This document shows positions 47,301 through 56,629 of a DNA stretch of 64,000 nucleotides, piece by piece. This DNA comes from Aplectana chamaeleonis. Its lineage: Eukaryota > Nematoda > Chromadorea > Rhabditida > Cosmocercidae. A program made the translations under genes and the position numbers. Below the pieces are notes generated by a model, which saw nothing but the letters and a program-made list of their open reading frames with translations, was not told the DNA's origin and did no database searches. How positions within the stretch are numbered: the first letter of the stretch is position 1; every line of letters begins with the position of its first letter. The stretch is from NCBI GenBank assembly GCA_029168955.1, contig JAPDOI010001055.1:62001-126000 (forward strand). Direction: 5' to 3'.

Positions 47301-50300
47301 CTCAAATAACACCATATAGCGCAGAATGGCAAATGTTGCACTGAAAAAAAAAGGTAAGAGGTTATGATTTTTCTCGGTTTTCATGCATATTTTTAATTAT
47401 GTATATGTAGGTTTGCAGTTTGAAGTAGGTTCTCCAACAAGGAATGTGTCTTTGATGGCCATGAATGTTTTGGAAAACATACATCTCTTCATGCCTTCCT
47501 TTCTTTTCATTCATAAGGGCTTTTTTCTGCCTGTTTTCAAAGCTTCGATTTTTAACGACTAACGACTAAAGAGGGTTTTGGCCGGTTGAACGACTAACGA
47601 ATTACAAAATTTCTATCCCGCACATCCCTGATCATAGGATGAGGGGCATGAGGGGGTAGGGGGAATATAGATTGCGAAAAAAAAGGGGATTTATAAGGGG
47701 GAGATGGACCGGGAGGTACTCGAGAGTACCGTCCGTGGGAGCTCAGGGAGTCGGGGGGTTCTATTCGGCCACGATTGGCTTTCGACTCGACTACAAAGCG
47801 GTTGGACGACGATATGGCCACGTGATTTCCTTGCGCCACGTGGCCTAATCGTCTTCCAAGTGAGAAGCACGTGGCGCCAATCATAGCCGTTCCACTCGGC
47901 CACGATACGCTTTCGATTCGACTACGATGAGCTTGGACGACGAACGAGCCACAATGAACATGATTGAACGCGTCGGTCGATCGCTTCAGAACTGACCCGC
48001 CGCATGTCGGCCGCACAGCACGTATATAAGGGGCTCGATCCCCAAGAGATCGCAGTGCGCCTGTCGGGCCGCTCCTGGAAGGTGACTACGAGTCACTTTC
48101 TGGACGATTTTTGAACCGCTAAGGGGTCTCCCCCACGGTCCTCAGCGAGGGGAGCTCCCTCGCTGTCGACCGTGGCGAAGGTGATGTCCCTGTCGCGGAC
48201 TACTGTGGGGGTGATCCCCTACTGCGGTTCGTGACTTGGACCGTATCCTTGTTGGGTGAGACCCGCTCCCATCGAAGGTGTGGGAGCCCGCCCCCAGCGC
48301 CACGTGCTCATATCGAACAGGCCACGTGCTGCTGCGTGGGAAACGGGGGTTCAGAGAAGGTTCTGCATGTTTGGGCTACGTGCTACTATTGAACAGGCCA
48401 CGTGCTTTAGCGTGGGAAATGGGGTGCGGCAAAAGTTTTGCCTCGCTGCGCCACGTAGTGCTATCGAACAGGCCACGTGCTGCCGCGTGGGAAATGTGGG
48501 TGCAGCAAGGGCTTTGTCTCTCTGCGCCACGTAGTCCTATCGAACAGGCCACGTGCTCCTCGGAGCAGCACGTGCTGCTGCAAAAGTTCCTTTCAACTCG
48601 ACTAGGTACCCGAATAGAAAGCCTATCGTGGCCGAATAGGACCCCCCGACTCTCTGAGAGTGTTAGGTATGAGGTGTGAGGGAAGAGTAGATAATTGTGG
48701 TGCGCGCGAAGCGCGCACCAGGTTTGGTTTTGAGCTGGCCACGCGCGGAACCGCTTTTTCGAAATCTAAGTTCAGAGTGAACCCAGAATTTAGCTCCAAA
48801 TTGCATTGAAAAGAGCTTAAAAAGTTGGTCGTATCCCCCGAAAATGGTTTGGAATGGTTTGCTGGTTTTCGAGAAATTTTTAAAAAACCGCTCGATTTTG
48901 GTGTTAATCTCCTTTTTTTCAGTTGGCGTTCATCAGCTTGTGGGTACACTTAAAATTGAGCTAGGAAGCTCATTTTCGGACAGGAGGCTGGAAATGGATG
49001 CAGATCGCTCCTATTCCAATTTGAACTTGATACCTTAACTTTGAATGGTACCTCAAAATCGTGGGTTTAGGCCGGAGTCATACTTCCCGCGACCAGCGAC
49101 AGCGACAGTACACATCAAGCATATCGATTTTCCGTCGATATAGATAGTAAACATTGCGTCGCGTCGCTCATCGCTGGAAGTATGATCCCGGCCTTACATA
49201 CTAAATTAGCCCTGGAGCGCGAAGACTGCTGGGGCATGTTACGTCTGTGGAGAGCAGGGTATGTGGGTGGATCTGCAGCCAATTAACATAGGTCAATAGG
49301 GATAAGTACTAAACTTGTCAGATTTCGTACCCATGACACGTCATCGAACGATAATCAATATTATTGATTTTCGCTCTTATTGCACGAAATGCGACGAGGA
49401 GTGGTAATTGTTGATGGGTATGGATCTCTTGGTTTGGGAATTTTACTCAGCAAACATCGATTAATACCAATCATCAATATCGATTTTTTGCCAGTTGCAC
49501 AAACTGCCGCAATGAGTGTTGATTGTTGAGGGTCTAACTAGGGAGCCTCGCATGGTGTACCCCCGGATCAGAAAGCTTAGCAATGTTTTCTAGTCAACTC
49601 TGGCTCGCCCTTTTCGAATCTGAACTCGCATTTTACTACGGATATCTGCGAAAAAAGTTATAGCCTGTCAAAGTTCGTATTTCCCGCCTTTTTTATGAAA
49701 AACGCAACGCGCATAAGGGTTTGCGAAATCCGGAAACGGACCTCATGCTTGTGTTCAGAGCCCAAAACTACTCCACTGGGCAAATCTTGGGTGAAGGCAC
49801 ATTTTCCAAATTTTGCGCAGACTGATAGCGTTTTGGACTTGGGCGGGTTTTCGGTTGGGCGCTTATTTATACCTCTGAAAGCGTTAAAAAAATGTTGCAG
49901 ATTTCACTCAAAATCCTTCCAGGTGGGTTATTTGGGGCGCTGATCACGAATCTCGGGTTGATTTGACGATTCTCCGAGCTTTTCGACTTGATTCGTTCGA
50001 AGCTTCCCATCGGGGGGAAATTTGATGGCAAATCGCGACGTTTGCCGATTTCCGGAGTGCTACGATAGATATGGCTCAAATTGTTGCTCTGGGGGTTATT
50101 TGCAGTGCTAAACAAGAATGTGTAATCCGTTTATCGATTTTTTATAGATTACGGTAGGTTACGGTGGGTATACGGTAGCTTGGTCAGTCTCAGATTTGGC
50201 TCAAAATTTCTCTGTGGGTGTTATTTTGACGCCGAACACGAATTTGAGGTCCATTTTTTGATTTTCGACATTTTAAGGTAGGTAAAGTCAGTTAAAAGGC

Positions 50301-53300
50301 ATTATGCTTACGGTAACCTACAGTAACCATAACTCTAGCGACAAACAGACGAACAGACCACAAACAGGCGCCCTGAATAATCCCCAGTTGAAAGTTTCGA
50401 GCCGAATCCGATTTTTTTCTAAACACCCTGAAAATTGGCTGATTGGTATCCTTACCTTTTCACGAAGCTTCAAAAACGCTTATAACTTCGTTCAGAGGTG
50501 TCCGTTGCAAAATCCGATGTCAGATTCGGAGACAGCGGAGCAGAATTGACCCGAAAACATCATCTTTTAAATCGTGGGGACGGCCATGCGAGGTTCCCTA
50601 GTAACCTTGCTTGGGAATTTGTTTTCATCATGCGAAATCGAATACTTATGATCAATAATATCGATTTTTCACCTGTTGCGCAAAATGCGGCGATGAGTGG
50701 GTTTTTTATGGTTGTGCGTCACAAGTTTCAGAAGTTGCACTCATACGACAAAATCGCCTGTTAGATGTTTCATCTTTCCAAACTGGAAATCGTTGAGCAA
50801 AATTCATGTCAGAAAGAGAACCTTTGGAAAAAATATGTGAAATTTCTGAAAATTTAGCTTCCTGGCAAAAGTTACGATTTGGTAATGTCAAAAAAAGTTT
50901 CAAAAATGTCTTGAAATATAAAAAAAATGATTTGGCTTAAAATAGCCTGAAGTATAATAGTAAAAAAGCTAGGAAATGAAGTGAAATGACTAAAAATACG
51001 ATTTGGCGGTCAATAATAAACTAGCGATAAGTAAAGACAGAGGGATCAGATTTTACAAGCTTCCTCGTTAAACTTATCAAAGCAAAATCAAGCGCGATAT
51101 GGAATGGAGCGTTGCGTTCACCTAGCTTGACCTATGCTGATTCCCTCGTTACAGCTTTCCCAAATGGCTCAGTGTTTCCGTTGCGCGCTTGATTTTGCTT
51201 TGATAAGTTTAACGGAGAAACTTGTAAAATCTGATCCCCCTGTCTTTACTTATCGCTAGTTAGTTTATTATTGACCGCCAAATCGTATTTTTAGTTATTT
51301 CACTTCATTTCCTAGCTTTTTTTACTATTATACTTCAGGTTATTTTAAGCCAAATCATTTTTCTATATTTCAAGACATTTGTGAAACTTTTTTTTTTGAC
51401 ATTACCAAATCGTAACTTTTGCCAGGAAGTACGAAAGTTGAAACTGCTCCGCCAAGATTTGACCTTGGAGCATGGAAGACAGTGTAGCCCGGGGTATTAG
51501 GATGAGGACGGGTAGTGGATGGAGAGAGCTTGGTTTCTTGAACCATGATCACGTCTGGATGGTAAGTACGTGCAAAGAGAGAGAGCTCAGAAAGCTTAGC
51601 ACGAAGGCCGTTGAGATTTATATGTACAATGGAAAGGGGGCGATTGGAGTTTGAGGATTCAGAGGTGGTAGGTGAGAAGCACAAAACACATCGAAAGGAA
51701 GAGTTATGATGCCTCACTGAGCTGAGACCCGAACAGGAGAGATGCACCCACCTTTGGCATCCGAAGCACTGGACGCTTGTTTTCCTCCGTGTGACATCGT
51801 TGCCGCACGTGGCGCATGGGTACTTCTGAGCGGGTCCTGGATTCCTCTCGACGCCGGCCATTTGTAGTAGAATCTTTAGGAGAGCTGCGACCAGCCAGCA
51901 CCTCTCCCATGACAAAAATTCTCTTCGCGGAGGGGTTGACGTCGGTTTGCACGGAGGTGGTCTTCTTTCCTCCACACTGCCACGGCACGAACGTACGACA
52001 TACTCCTTAGCGCCAGCTCGTCCCGCTCATGACGCGCGGGAGTGGCGTTGAAGTATGAATGTCTGAACGCCACGCCCGCCCTGCCATGGCGACGGCGGCC
52101 GGAACTATTAGTCTTCTTATTCGTTATCATTATTAATCTATCATCAATTTCATTCCGTTCCATAGAAAACATGCTTCTGCTACCATGATAGTGAGCGCAT
52201 AAATAGATACTCGGCTAAGTTAGGGACCACTCTAATCCGCTCTGCCATAGCGTCACCGCTGGAGTATTCATAAAGGCCTCTGCAGAATTGCACCCGCGGC
52301 GAGTCTCGCTGCGACGGGGCAATGATGGAGAGTGGGGGACGCCACGCAGAGGGCGATGGCGGCGACGTGTCGCTCGCCAGCAGCGGCGAAGTTACCTCGC
52401 AGTGTTTTCGCCGCCGCGATAACAGCGACTCCCGGAGCGACGCCGTCAGCGGGCGGCGGCGCGGAATGGTCTCGACCATTTCCATCGCTGGCGACGAACG
52501 CCGCCGACTATCGATTCGAGCTTCTTTTTTGTTACTTTCACGAATTCAAAATTATGAGAACCTTTTTTCTATTTTCGCACAAATTCAGGGGAAAATCATT
52601 GGAGCATAATACCTCAAACAGTACAAATTTGCAGTTTCATCTCGAATTGGTTTTGTTTCCAGTTTTATTTAGGCTTTTTTTGTTTCAATGTGGTCTAGTA
52701 GTATAGGGGCCAAAGCAATTACCACAAATCGTTCTCTGATTTTACTATCTCGAGAACTATTCATCAAGGCATCACTCTACTAGGCGCAAACTTCCCTTTT
52801 TTGCACTGCGCTTTGAGCAAAATATTTTTTCAAAGTTGTTGGTGGACATTTGCTCAAGTTTTGAATCATATCAAGCCAATGAAAACTGTGAAGAGCAAGA
52901 GACGACAACAAATGAATGAGATCGTACGCAATTGTAGAGTGCGGTGCTGACAACAACGTCGCTGCAACTCTGCGAGGTCTTGGTACCCAACGCCGCGTAG
53001 GGTTTCGACCACGCCCCAAAGCTCTCGCTCGGCGGCGTGCCGCCGATCGCTGTCACTCTTCAGAGCACTTAAGACCTCTGCAGAGTGGCACCGCGGCGAG
53101 TCTCAGAGCGGCGGGGCATTGATGGAGAATGGTGGACGCCACGCAACGGGCGACGGCGGCGACATGTCGCGCGGGAGCAGCGACGCGGTAACCTCGCAGA
53201 GTGTTTTCACCGCCGCGATAGTAGCGACTCCAGGAGGGACGCCTTCAGCGAGAGGCGGCGGGAAATGGTCTCGACCATTTCCTACGAACGCCGGCGACGA

Positions 53301-55902
53301 TCTATTCAAACATAATTTTTGTTTACTTCATGAATTCAACCTTCTAGATGCCTTCTTTTCTATTTAGGCTCAAATTGAGAATGGAGCTTACTTCGAACTG
53401 TACAATTTCGTAGTTTTATCCCAAATTGGTTTTTTTCTTTCCAGCTTTATTTAGGGCGTTTTTGTTCCAATAAGGCGTAGTACTACAGGGATCAAAGCAA
53501 CTGCCACAAATCGTATATTGATTTTACTGTGTCGAAATCTCTATGTTAAGGCATCGCTCTACTAAACTCAAATTTTGTTATTTTCAATGCTTCTTGGTCA
53601 TGTATTTTTTCGGAGTTGTCGATTGGCATTTTCTCAAGTTCTGAATCATACCAAAGCAGGGCTGAGCAGCGCTGCGACTCGGCGCAACGGGGTTCGTGAA
53701 ATAATTGGAAAATTGTTGAAAAGAATGAAACTCGGGAGGGAGGGCTCGTACGATTCGACCGAATTTCACCACAAATTTGGACTTTTTCTAGCCTTTTCAC
53801 TCGCACAAAGGTTCAGGAATTTGTTTTTATTTCGGGAGGGGATCGTAAAAATTCAGGATAAAAAAATTGGTCAACGGGGAGGGGGTCGTAGCTCTGCTTA
53901 AAATTGGCGCAACGGCCTGCTCAACCCTGTACCAAAGCAATAAAAACTGAGGAAAGCAAAATACGACGTCAATTCAGTGAGGGCGTACGCAGTGGTAGAA
54001 CGCGATGCTGACGACAACGTCGCCTCAACTCTGCGAGGTCTTGATGGCCAACGCCGCGTCGGGTTTCGACCACGCCCCAAACCTTTCACTCGGCGGCGTG
54101 CCGCCGGTCGCTGCAACTCTGCAGAGCCTTATAGTCTTCGCAAGTGCGTCACGCGCGTGTCGCGTATGGAAAGTATTCAAGTTCCAACACCATGCGCGCG
54201 CGTAACGCTTAGGCGCTAAGGAGTATGAATAGCGCCTCACGCCGTTCGAGGCGTCAAAAACCAGCAAATTTGACTGTAATAGAGCCGTCTTTAGCCGCCA
54301 GAGCGTCGGGACCTCGCCTCTTTCTGTCAAACCCCGTCGCCTCATTAGAAACACCCTGAAATCAATTGCTGAAATACGATAATTTTGGCTCATTTTTGAT
54401 TTTGTCAACTGCAGAAGCGTTCTAGTGCAGACCGTGCGAATCGATTGTTAGCTGCGCTATCGCAACCACTTTTGTAGGCGTGTATATTGCCTGGAAAGGT
54501 GGAAGAAGTAGGGATTAGAATTCTGCAGTCTTAGATTACGGCTGAGTAACTTTCAATAGTTTTTTTGGTTGCATCAGAACGTATGGGCCGTGGATTTTCA
54601 GATTTCATTTGAATTCCAGGTGGATCGAGGGGTTGTCAAAAGAGCTCTCAAAACGCCTTGTTTCAGATCAAGTAAAGGTGAGTTTGCTATTGTAATGCAT
54701 GCTCCTCAAAATTTCAGATGAGTATTCGTTAATTCAGAATAAACGAACTGCTGAAAATGTTGTGTTTGGCATTCTGGCAGACACGCATGCGTCGAAGACA
54801 CTCAAGATTGCCACCTACAGTCCGCAGGTGCTGGCCCAGATCATTTGGTCGGCGGCAAAGAGTTTCAATCGAGCTCCATCCGGGAGTGATCAGTGGTGAT
54901 CTTCACATTTATGGGCTTAGATTGACATTTAGTGGAAATGTTTGATGCATTTTATAGGACGCCTCCCATACAGAATCTGTCGATGAGTGCCTCGCGTTTC
55001 GCAGATGGTGTCAACGCGCAGAATCAAAGTATTATGGAGTGGGTAGAGAAACGACTGAAGTTAAGCGAAACAGGTAGGTGTTCCGATTGTTTGTACGGGT
55101 TGGGGGTATTTTTTCTGTTCGTGATTTCGACGCGACTCTGAGAGTCTGAAAAGCGTGTATGTGGAGGAAATGTAATTTTTTCTCTTCATCATCTGAACAA
55201 GTTTTCCTTTTTATTTCTGTCCACGAAGTTCAATCTTTTTCAGAACAATTTGTTTTACCGTTCAAGGTGTCCAAGTTTTTGTATTAAACTTCCCATTTTA
55301 AACTCATTTTTAGGAAACAGCGTTTTTGAGCAATCTTCGGATCCGGCACCAGAACCACGAATATTTGTCAAGGGTGTTTTGAAGCAACCTGCTGAATTGG
55401 TCAGTTGGAGTTGTTGCAATTCACGGAGTTGTAATAACTTGGATATTGATATTTAAGGAAGCTGCTGGTCCATCTGGTATTACTGCGGTGACTAACAAAT
55501 CACCAAATAAAATCTCTCCAAAGAAGAAACCACCAGCAGAACCTGAGGTTAAAGTGGATGATGACGGCTGGCAGGTGTATGACGCGGCTCTGTTCGAGGC
55601 CCCATCGAATCCAGTTCCTGCACTGGAGTTGGACGATATTGGGCAGATCTCGTCAGCTGTCTTCCAAGAACTTCCTGAGAATATCAAAGCGGTACTTGGT
55701 GTCTTTGCCTAGACAGTAAAATGTGCAATTACACATAAATGTCATTTTATAGGAACTAGCGCATTTTCACAAGCTGGATCAGGCGAAGAAGCTGAAGGCG
55801 TTCGCCGGAGAGAAACCGTCTGGCAAGAAACGACCGGCGAAAATTACAGTTAAGGAGCCTCCGCAGAAGAAGAAACTGGACGCGTTTTTCAAAAAGCAAT
55901 AA
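38339..55902 (+). CDS. polh-1: DNA polymerase eta (Y-family translesion polymerase), about 14 exons
   Basis: Exons: 38339-38466, 38856-39002, 40612-40779, 40906-41040, 41330-41428, 41676-41834, 41900-42004, 43219-43307, 54620-54677, 54738-54895, 54958-55073, 55314-55399, 55458-55691, 55753-55902 (about 610 codons). Phases join except at exon 3/4, where the boundary is one base out and unresolved. The first metal-binding acid is in LIDMDCFYAQVEQ. Catalytic SVDEAFLDL is in exon 3, FPTTHL in exon 4, IVEEMRAKI in exon 5, MLGGKLG in exon 6. SKNFPGK is in exon 8 and LSMSASRF of the little-finger domain in exon 11. The tail has a UBM-like VFQELPENIKAEL across the last intron and ends with a PIP-like box (KKLDAFFKKQ) for PCNA. 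The enzyme bypasses UV lesions. Intron 8 is 11.3 kb of nested transposons. Donors and acceptors are otherwise canonical, so the gene is probably intact. Confidence 0.93.
39338..39442. mobile_element. 105-bp hairpin MITE in polh-1 intron 2
   Basis: CCCGCACTAAAACAATT is mirrored by AATTGATTTAGTGCGGG. An inner hairpin GTCGCGGGCATCGGTCGCAG/CTGCGACCGGTGCCCGCGAC has a loop of about 8 bases. Confidence 0.8.
39740..39985 (+). mobile_element. Degenerate 3' end of the PHD-type LINE
   Basis: It resembles 10440-10640: TACGCCGACAAAATCGACAG, CGGACTGCGGTAG, TGGTCGTTCGGTTCCTAGAC, ending GTGGCTGCAGAAAAAGAAGG. Many substitutions make it the oldest LINE tail seen here. It lies in polh-1 intron 2. Confidence 0.65.
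41168..41241 (+). repeat. Perfect tandem duplication, 37 bp x 2, in polh-1 intron 4
   Basis: The unit starting CTATGCATGGAAGGCTCAAC is repeated exactly (41168-41204, 41205-41241). Confidence 0.95.
42200..42840 (-). other. Unrecognised, possibly degenerate retroelement coding DNA
   Basis: The minus strand has three partly overlapping open frames in different phases (42530-42805, 42478-42660, 42194-42379). Their composition is coding-like, with Trp, Pro and Cys spread through LPKFAVHWPR, PTWMQPLIYWMGG. It could be a frameshifted gag-like or other transposon protein, but no diagnostic motif is visible. It lies within polh-1 intron 7. Confidence 0.3.
46587..47630. mobile_element. hAT-like element (1,044 bp) with 8-bp TSD ATCATAGG
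   Basis: The ends CAGGGATGTGCG and CGCACATCCCTG are perfect 12-bp inverted repeats, flanked by ATCATAGG at 46579-46586 and 47631-47638. Sub-terminal regions on both sides are arrays of (ACTAACG)n. The termini resemble those of 2267-4369, so they are probably the same clan. A plus-strand frame starting METSSKPRKRSARN (about 47195-47344) is followed by a GTAAGA donor-like site. It could be a remnant first exon but has no domain I know. Confidence 0.9.
48023..48240 (+). ncRNA. Candidate structured RNA module, copy B (TATA, stem-loop, Sm-like site, hairpins)
   Basis: TATATAAGG at 48023-48031. After about 45 bases comes TGGAAGGTGACT-acg-AGTCACTTTC (10-bp stem, about 48076-48104), then ATTTTTGA (48107-48114), then hairpins CAGCGAGGG/CCCTCGCTG inside CCACGGTC/GACCGTGG (about 48129-48173), and TCGCGGACTACTGTGGGG/CCCCTACTGCGG. 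The stem, the AUUUUUGA tract and the following GCTNAGGGG are nearly identical to copy A, while flanks and TIRs differ. The conserved spacing from the TATA box suggests a transcript that starts about 20 bases before the stem-loop. Confidence 0.4.
48297..48575 (+). repeat. Tandem array, about 76 bp x 3.5, within TIR element B
   Basis: GAACAGGCCACGTGCT recurs at 48315, 48391, 48466 and 48542 (spacings 76, 75, 76). Each unit also carries CGTGGGAAA and a GCNCACGT-type box. Open frames across it (48256-48534, 48278-48679) are repeat artefacts. Confidence 0.9.
48698..48720. repeat. Perfect 23-base palindrome
   Basis: TGGTGCGCGC-GAA-GCGCGCACCA. It marks the point where the LINE sequence breaks off. 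Confidence 0.85.
49070..49193. mobile_element. Harbinger-like MITE (124 bp, TTA TSD)
   Basis: GGCCGGAGTCATACTTCC is mirrored by GGAAGTATGATCCCGGCC, with TTA on both sides (49067-49069, 49194-49196). The internal GACAGCGACAGTA and CATATCGATTTTC also occur at about 43390-43440, which may be a decayed relative. Termini resemble the 20644-21201 element. Confidence 0.85.
49539..50601. mobile_element. Harbinger-like element (1,063 bp, TAA TSD), CTAGGGA family
   Basis: CTAGGGAGCCTCGCATGG is mirrored by CCATGCGAGGTTCCCTAG, with TAA on both sides (49536-49538, 50602-50604). The interior shows several GCTGAACACGAAT-type motifs also seen at 14336-14797 and 24965. No transposase is recognisable. Confidence 0.85.
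50858..51430. repeat. Near-perfect 570-bp hairpin
   Basis: The left arm (50858 to about 51100) and right arm (about 51185-51430) are reverse complements with few differences (for example GCAAAATCAAGCGCG against CGCGCTTGATTTTGC, and CTTCCTGGCAAAAGTTACG mirrored at the far end). The loop is about 85 bases. The arms are far less diverged than other foldbacks here, so it is young. A transcript through polh-1 intron 8 would form about 240 bp of double-stranded RNA. Confidence 0.9.
52275..54130 (+). repeat. Direct duplication of about 800 bases inside the TIR element
   Basis: Unit 1 (about 52275-53065) and unit 2 (about 53070-54130) both run from GGACGCCACGC, GTCTCGACCATTTCC and TGAATCATA to GGTTTCGACCACGCCCCAAA and CTCGGCGGCGTGCCGCCG. 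Unit 2 is longer by a hAT MITE (53657-53929), so the duplication came first. No coding function is recognised; GC-rich open frames run on both strands. Confidence 0.85.
53657..53929. mobile_element. hAT-type MITE (273 bp) with 8-bp TSD TACCAAAG
   Basis: It starts CAGGGCTGAGCAG and ends CTGCTCAACCCTG. TACCAAAG lies on both sides (53649-53656, 53930-53937). The paralogous unit 1 near 52868 reads without the insert, giving an empty site. Relative of 34430-34772. Confidence 0.93.
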
Positions 55903-56058
55903 CTCTGTATTTAGGTAGGTTAATGATTTCATCTCGCATAGTGATCTCTTTTACATCCTCAATTGCATCTCCTACAGATTCTAAGATTAATCAAACTAAA
56001 CTTTAAACTAATCAGAAGTTTTTTCGAAGCCCCCGCATAACTCACATGCTTATGTATA

Positions 56059-56624
56059 CTGTCGTTTTCGGAGCCGAATTCCGGTCCGCAATTGCCGGCT
56101 ACGTCTGTTGAGCTTCCGGGCATCTCGCCCCCGCGGTGATTTCACACCACAGTCAAAAGCCTCTTTCACAGTTAGTTTGCCGTCCGACTTGCGGCAATGC
56201 TATTCAACGTCGAGCGCGGCGCCCACCAGGTCTTTGGTAGAGCAACCGATAGTATCAACCATCCCACCATCAACGGAGAAATTTCGCTTATAACGCGCCG
56301 TATGGCGTCGTCCGGCAGACTGTGAAAGCCGCTATAGCTTGCCACATGTTGGAGTTTCCCTCCCTTTTAAGGCTTAGGTTTAGTATATTGGATCCATCAG
56401 GCACGAGAATCAACGAAGACCTATTGTTTAGAGGGCTATATCCAGTTTCTGGATAGAGGGTAAACAGCTTAGGGGACGAGATGCCATAGAATCCGTCTGT
56501 TGCATCACGCGACACGATGATAGTCGTGCTGGGAGAAAGGTGAATCGTGCCGGGACGAATTGGTGTCGCTTGATACAACAGCCGCAGTCTGCAATCGCTG
56601 GCCGGAAATTGGCTCCAACGGCAA
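56059..56624. mobile_element. TA-flanked TIR element (566 bp) downstream of polh-1
   Basis: CTGTCGTTTTCGGAGCCGAA at the left and its diverged mirror (TTGGCTCCAACGGCAA) at the right, with TA outside each (56057-56058, 56625-56626). It shares the GAATTCCGGTCCGCAATTGC core with 6557-6835. Short open frames inside are unrecognised. Confidence 0.7.
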
Positions 56625-56629
56625 TATAT

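Larger units (their letters stand above)
47743..48658 (+). mobile_element. TIR element B (about 916 bp) rich in CACGTG boxes
   Basis: The inverted ends of about 45 bp read CTCAGGGAGTCGGGGGG and, reversed, CTCAGAGAGTCGGGGGG, continuing with CTATTCGGCCACGAT. It interrupts LINE sequence that resumes at 48659. It contains a direct repeat of CGGCCACGATNNGCTTTCGA (47766 and about 47898), the TATA/stem-loop module, a 76-bp tandem array and nine CACGTG palindromes. There is no coding capacity that I trust. No clear TA duplication is seen at its flanks. Confidence 0.8.
43895..51990 (-). pseudogene. LINE polyprotein remnant: PHD, endonuclease, RT, C-terminal Cys/His
   Basis: N-terminal part on minus at 51430-51975: GVERNPGPAQKYPC, CFGCQRWVHLSC, then VHINLNGLRAKLSEL. 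Endonuclease part at 45624-46583 (AGDFNAHTFCSSL, RDHIPVFV). RT part at 44804-45685 (PDGICPAVPKKL, PLPKPGK, GYRPISLMS, LDITKAFD). The catalytic box reads YADG instead of YADD (near 44965), so one metal ligand is lost. The C-terminal part at 43831-44577 ends CPDCGTIGHDTAHLFHCP. Frames change near 45680 and a stop interrupts near 44805. Inactive. Presence of the same domain order as the copy at 7194 confirms the family architecture. Confidence 0.88.
43872..51998 (-). mobile_element. Near-full-length PHD-type LINE, minus strand, split by three later insertions
   Basis: The 3' (CTT)n tail is at 43872-43890. The C-terminal block and RT run to 46586. A hAT element follows, then LINE (47639-47738), a second TIR element (47743-48658), LINE (48659-48697), a foldback block (about 48698-51428), and LINE again to its 5' end (CGTACGACAT, 51998). 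Removing the inserts restores alignment with the plus-strand copy at 7194. A possible short target duplication CATACT lies at 43866-43871 and 51999-52004. Confidence 0.85.
43856..54237. mobile_element. TIR element split by a LINE (host element of polh-1 intron 8)
   Basis: The left terminus AGGCGCTGTCCATACT (43856-43871) continues on the far side of the LINE as CATACTCCTTAGCGCC (51999-52014). The right terminus is the mirror, GGCGCTAAGGAGTATG then AATAGCGCCT, ending near 54237. Rejoining gives an inverted end of about 26 bp, so the LINE landed inside the left end of this element. The body that remains (52015-54220) is GC-rich, contains an 800-base direct duplication and encodes nothing recognisable. 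Confidence 0.7.

Noticed and set aside
48055..48100. Spliced leader RNA gene (exon followed by GT, hairpin, Sm site)
   Set aside because: The would-be leader exon is not shared between the two module copies and resembles no known spliced leader, and a TATA box would be unusual. I kept only the broader structured-RNA proposal.
48256..48679. Two plus-strand open frames of 92 and 133 codons
   Set aside because: They translate the 76-bp tandem array with CACGTG boxes; the repeated peptide simply mirrors the DNA repeat.
52001..54225. TA duplication around a CTCCTTAGCGCC-ended element
   Set aside because: The inverted match extends outward through CATAC and, across the LINE, to AGGCGCT, so the TA is internal to the terminal repeat and not a target duplication.
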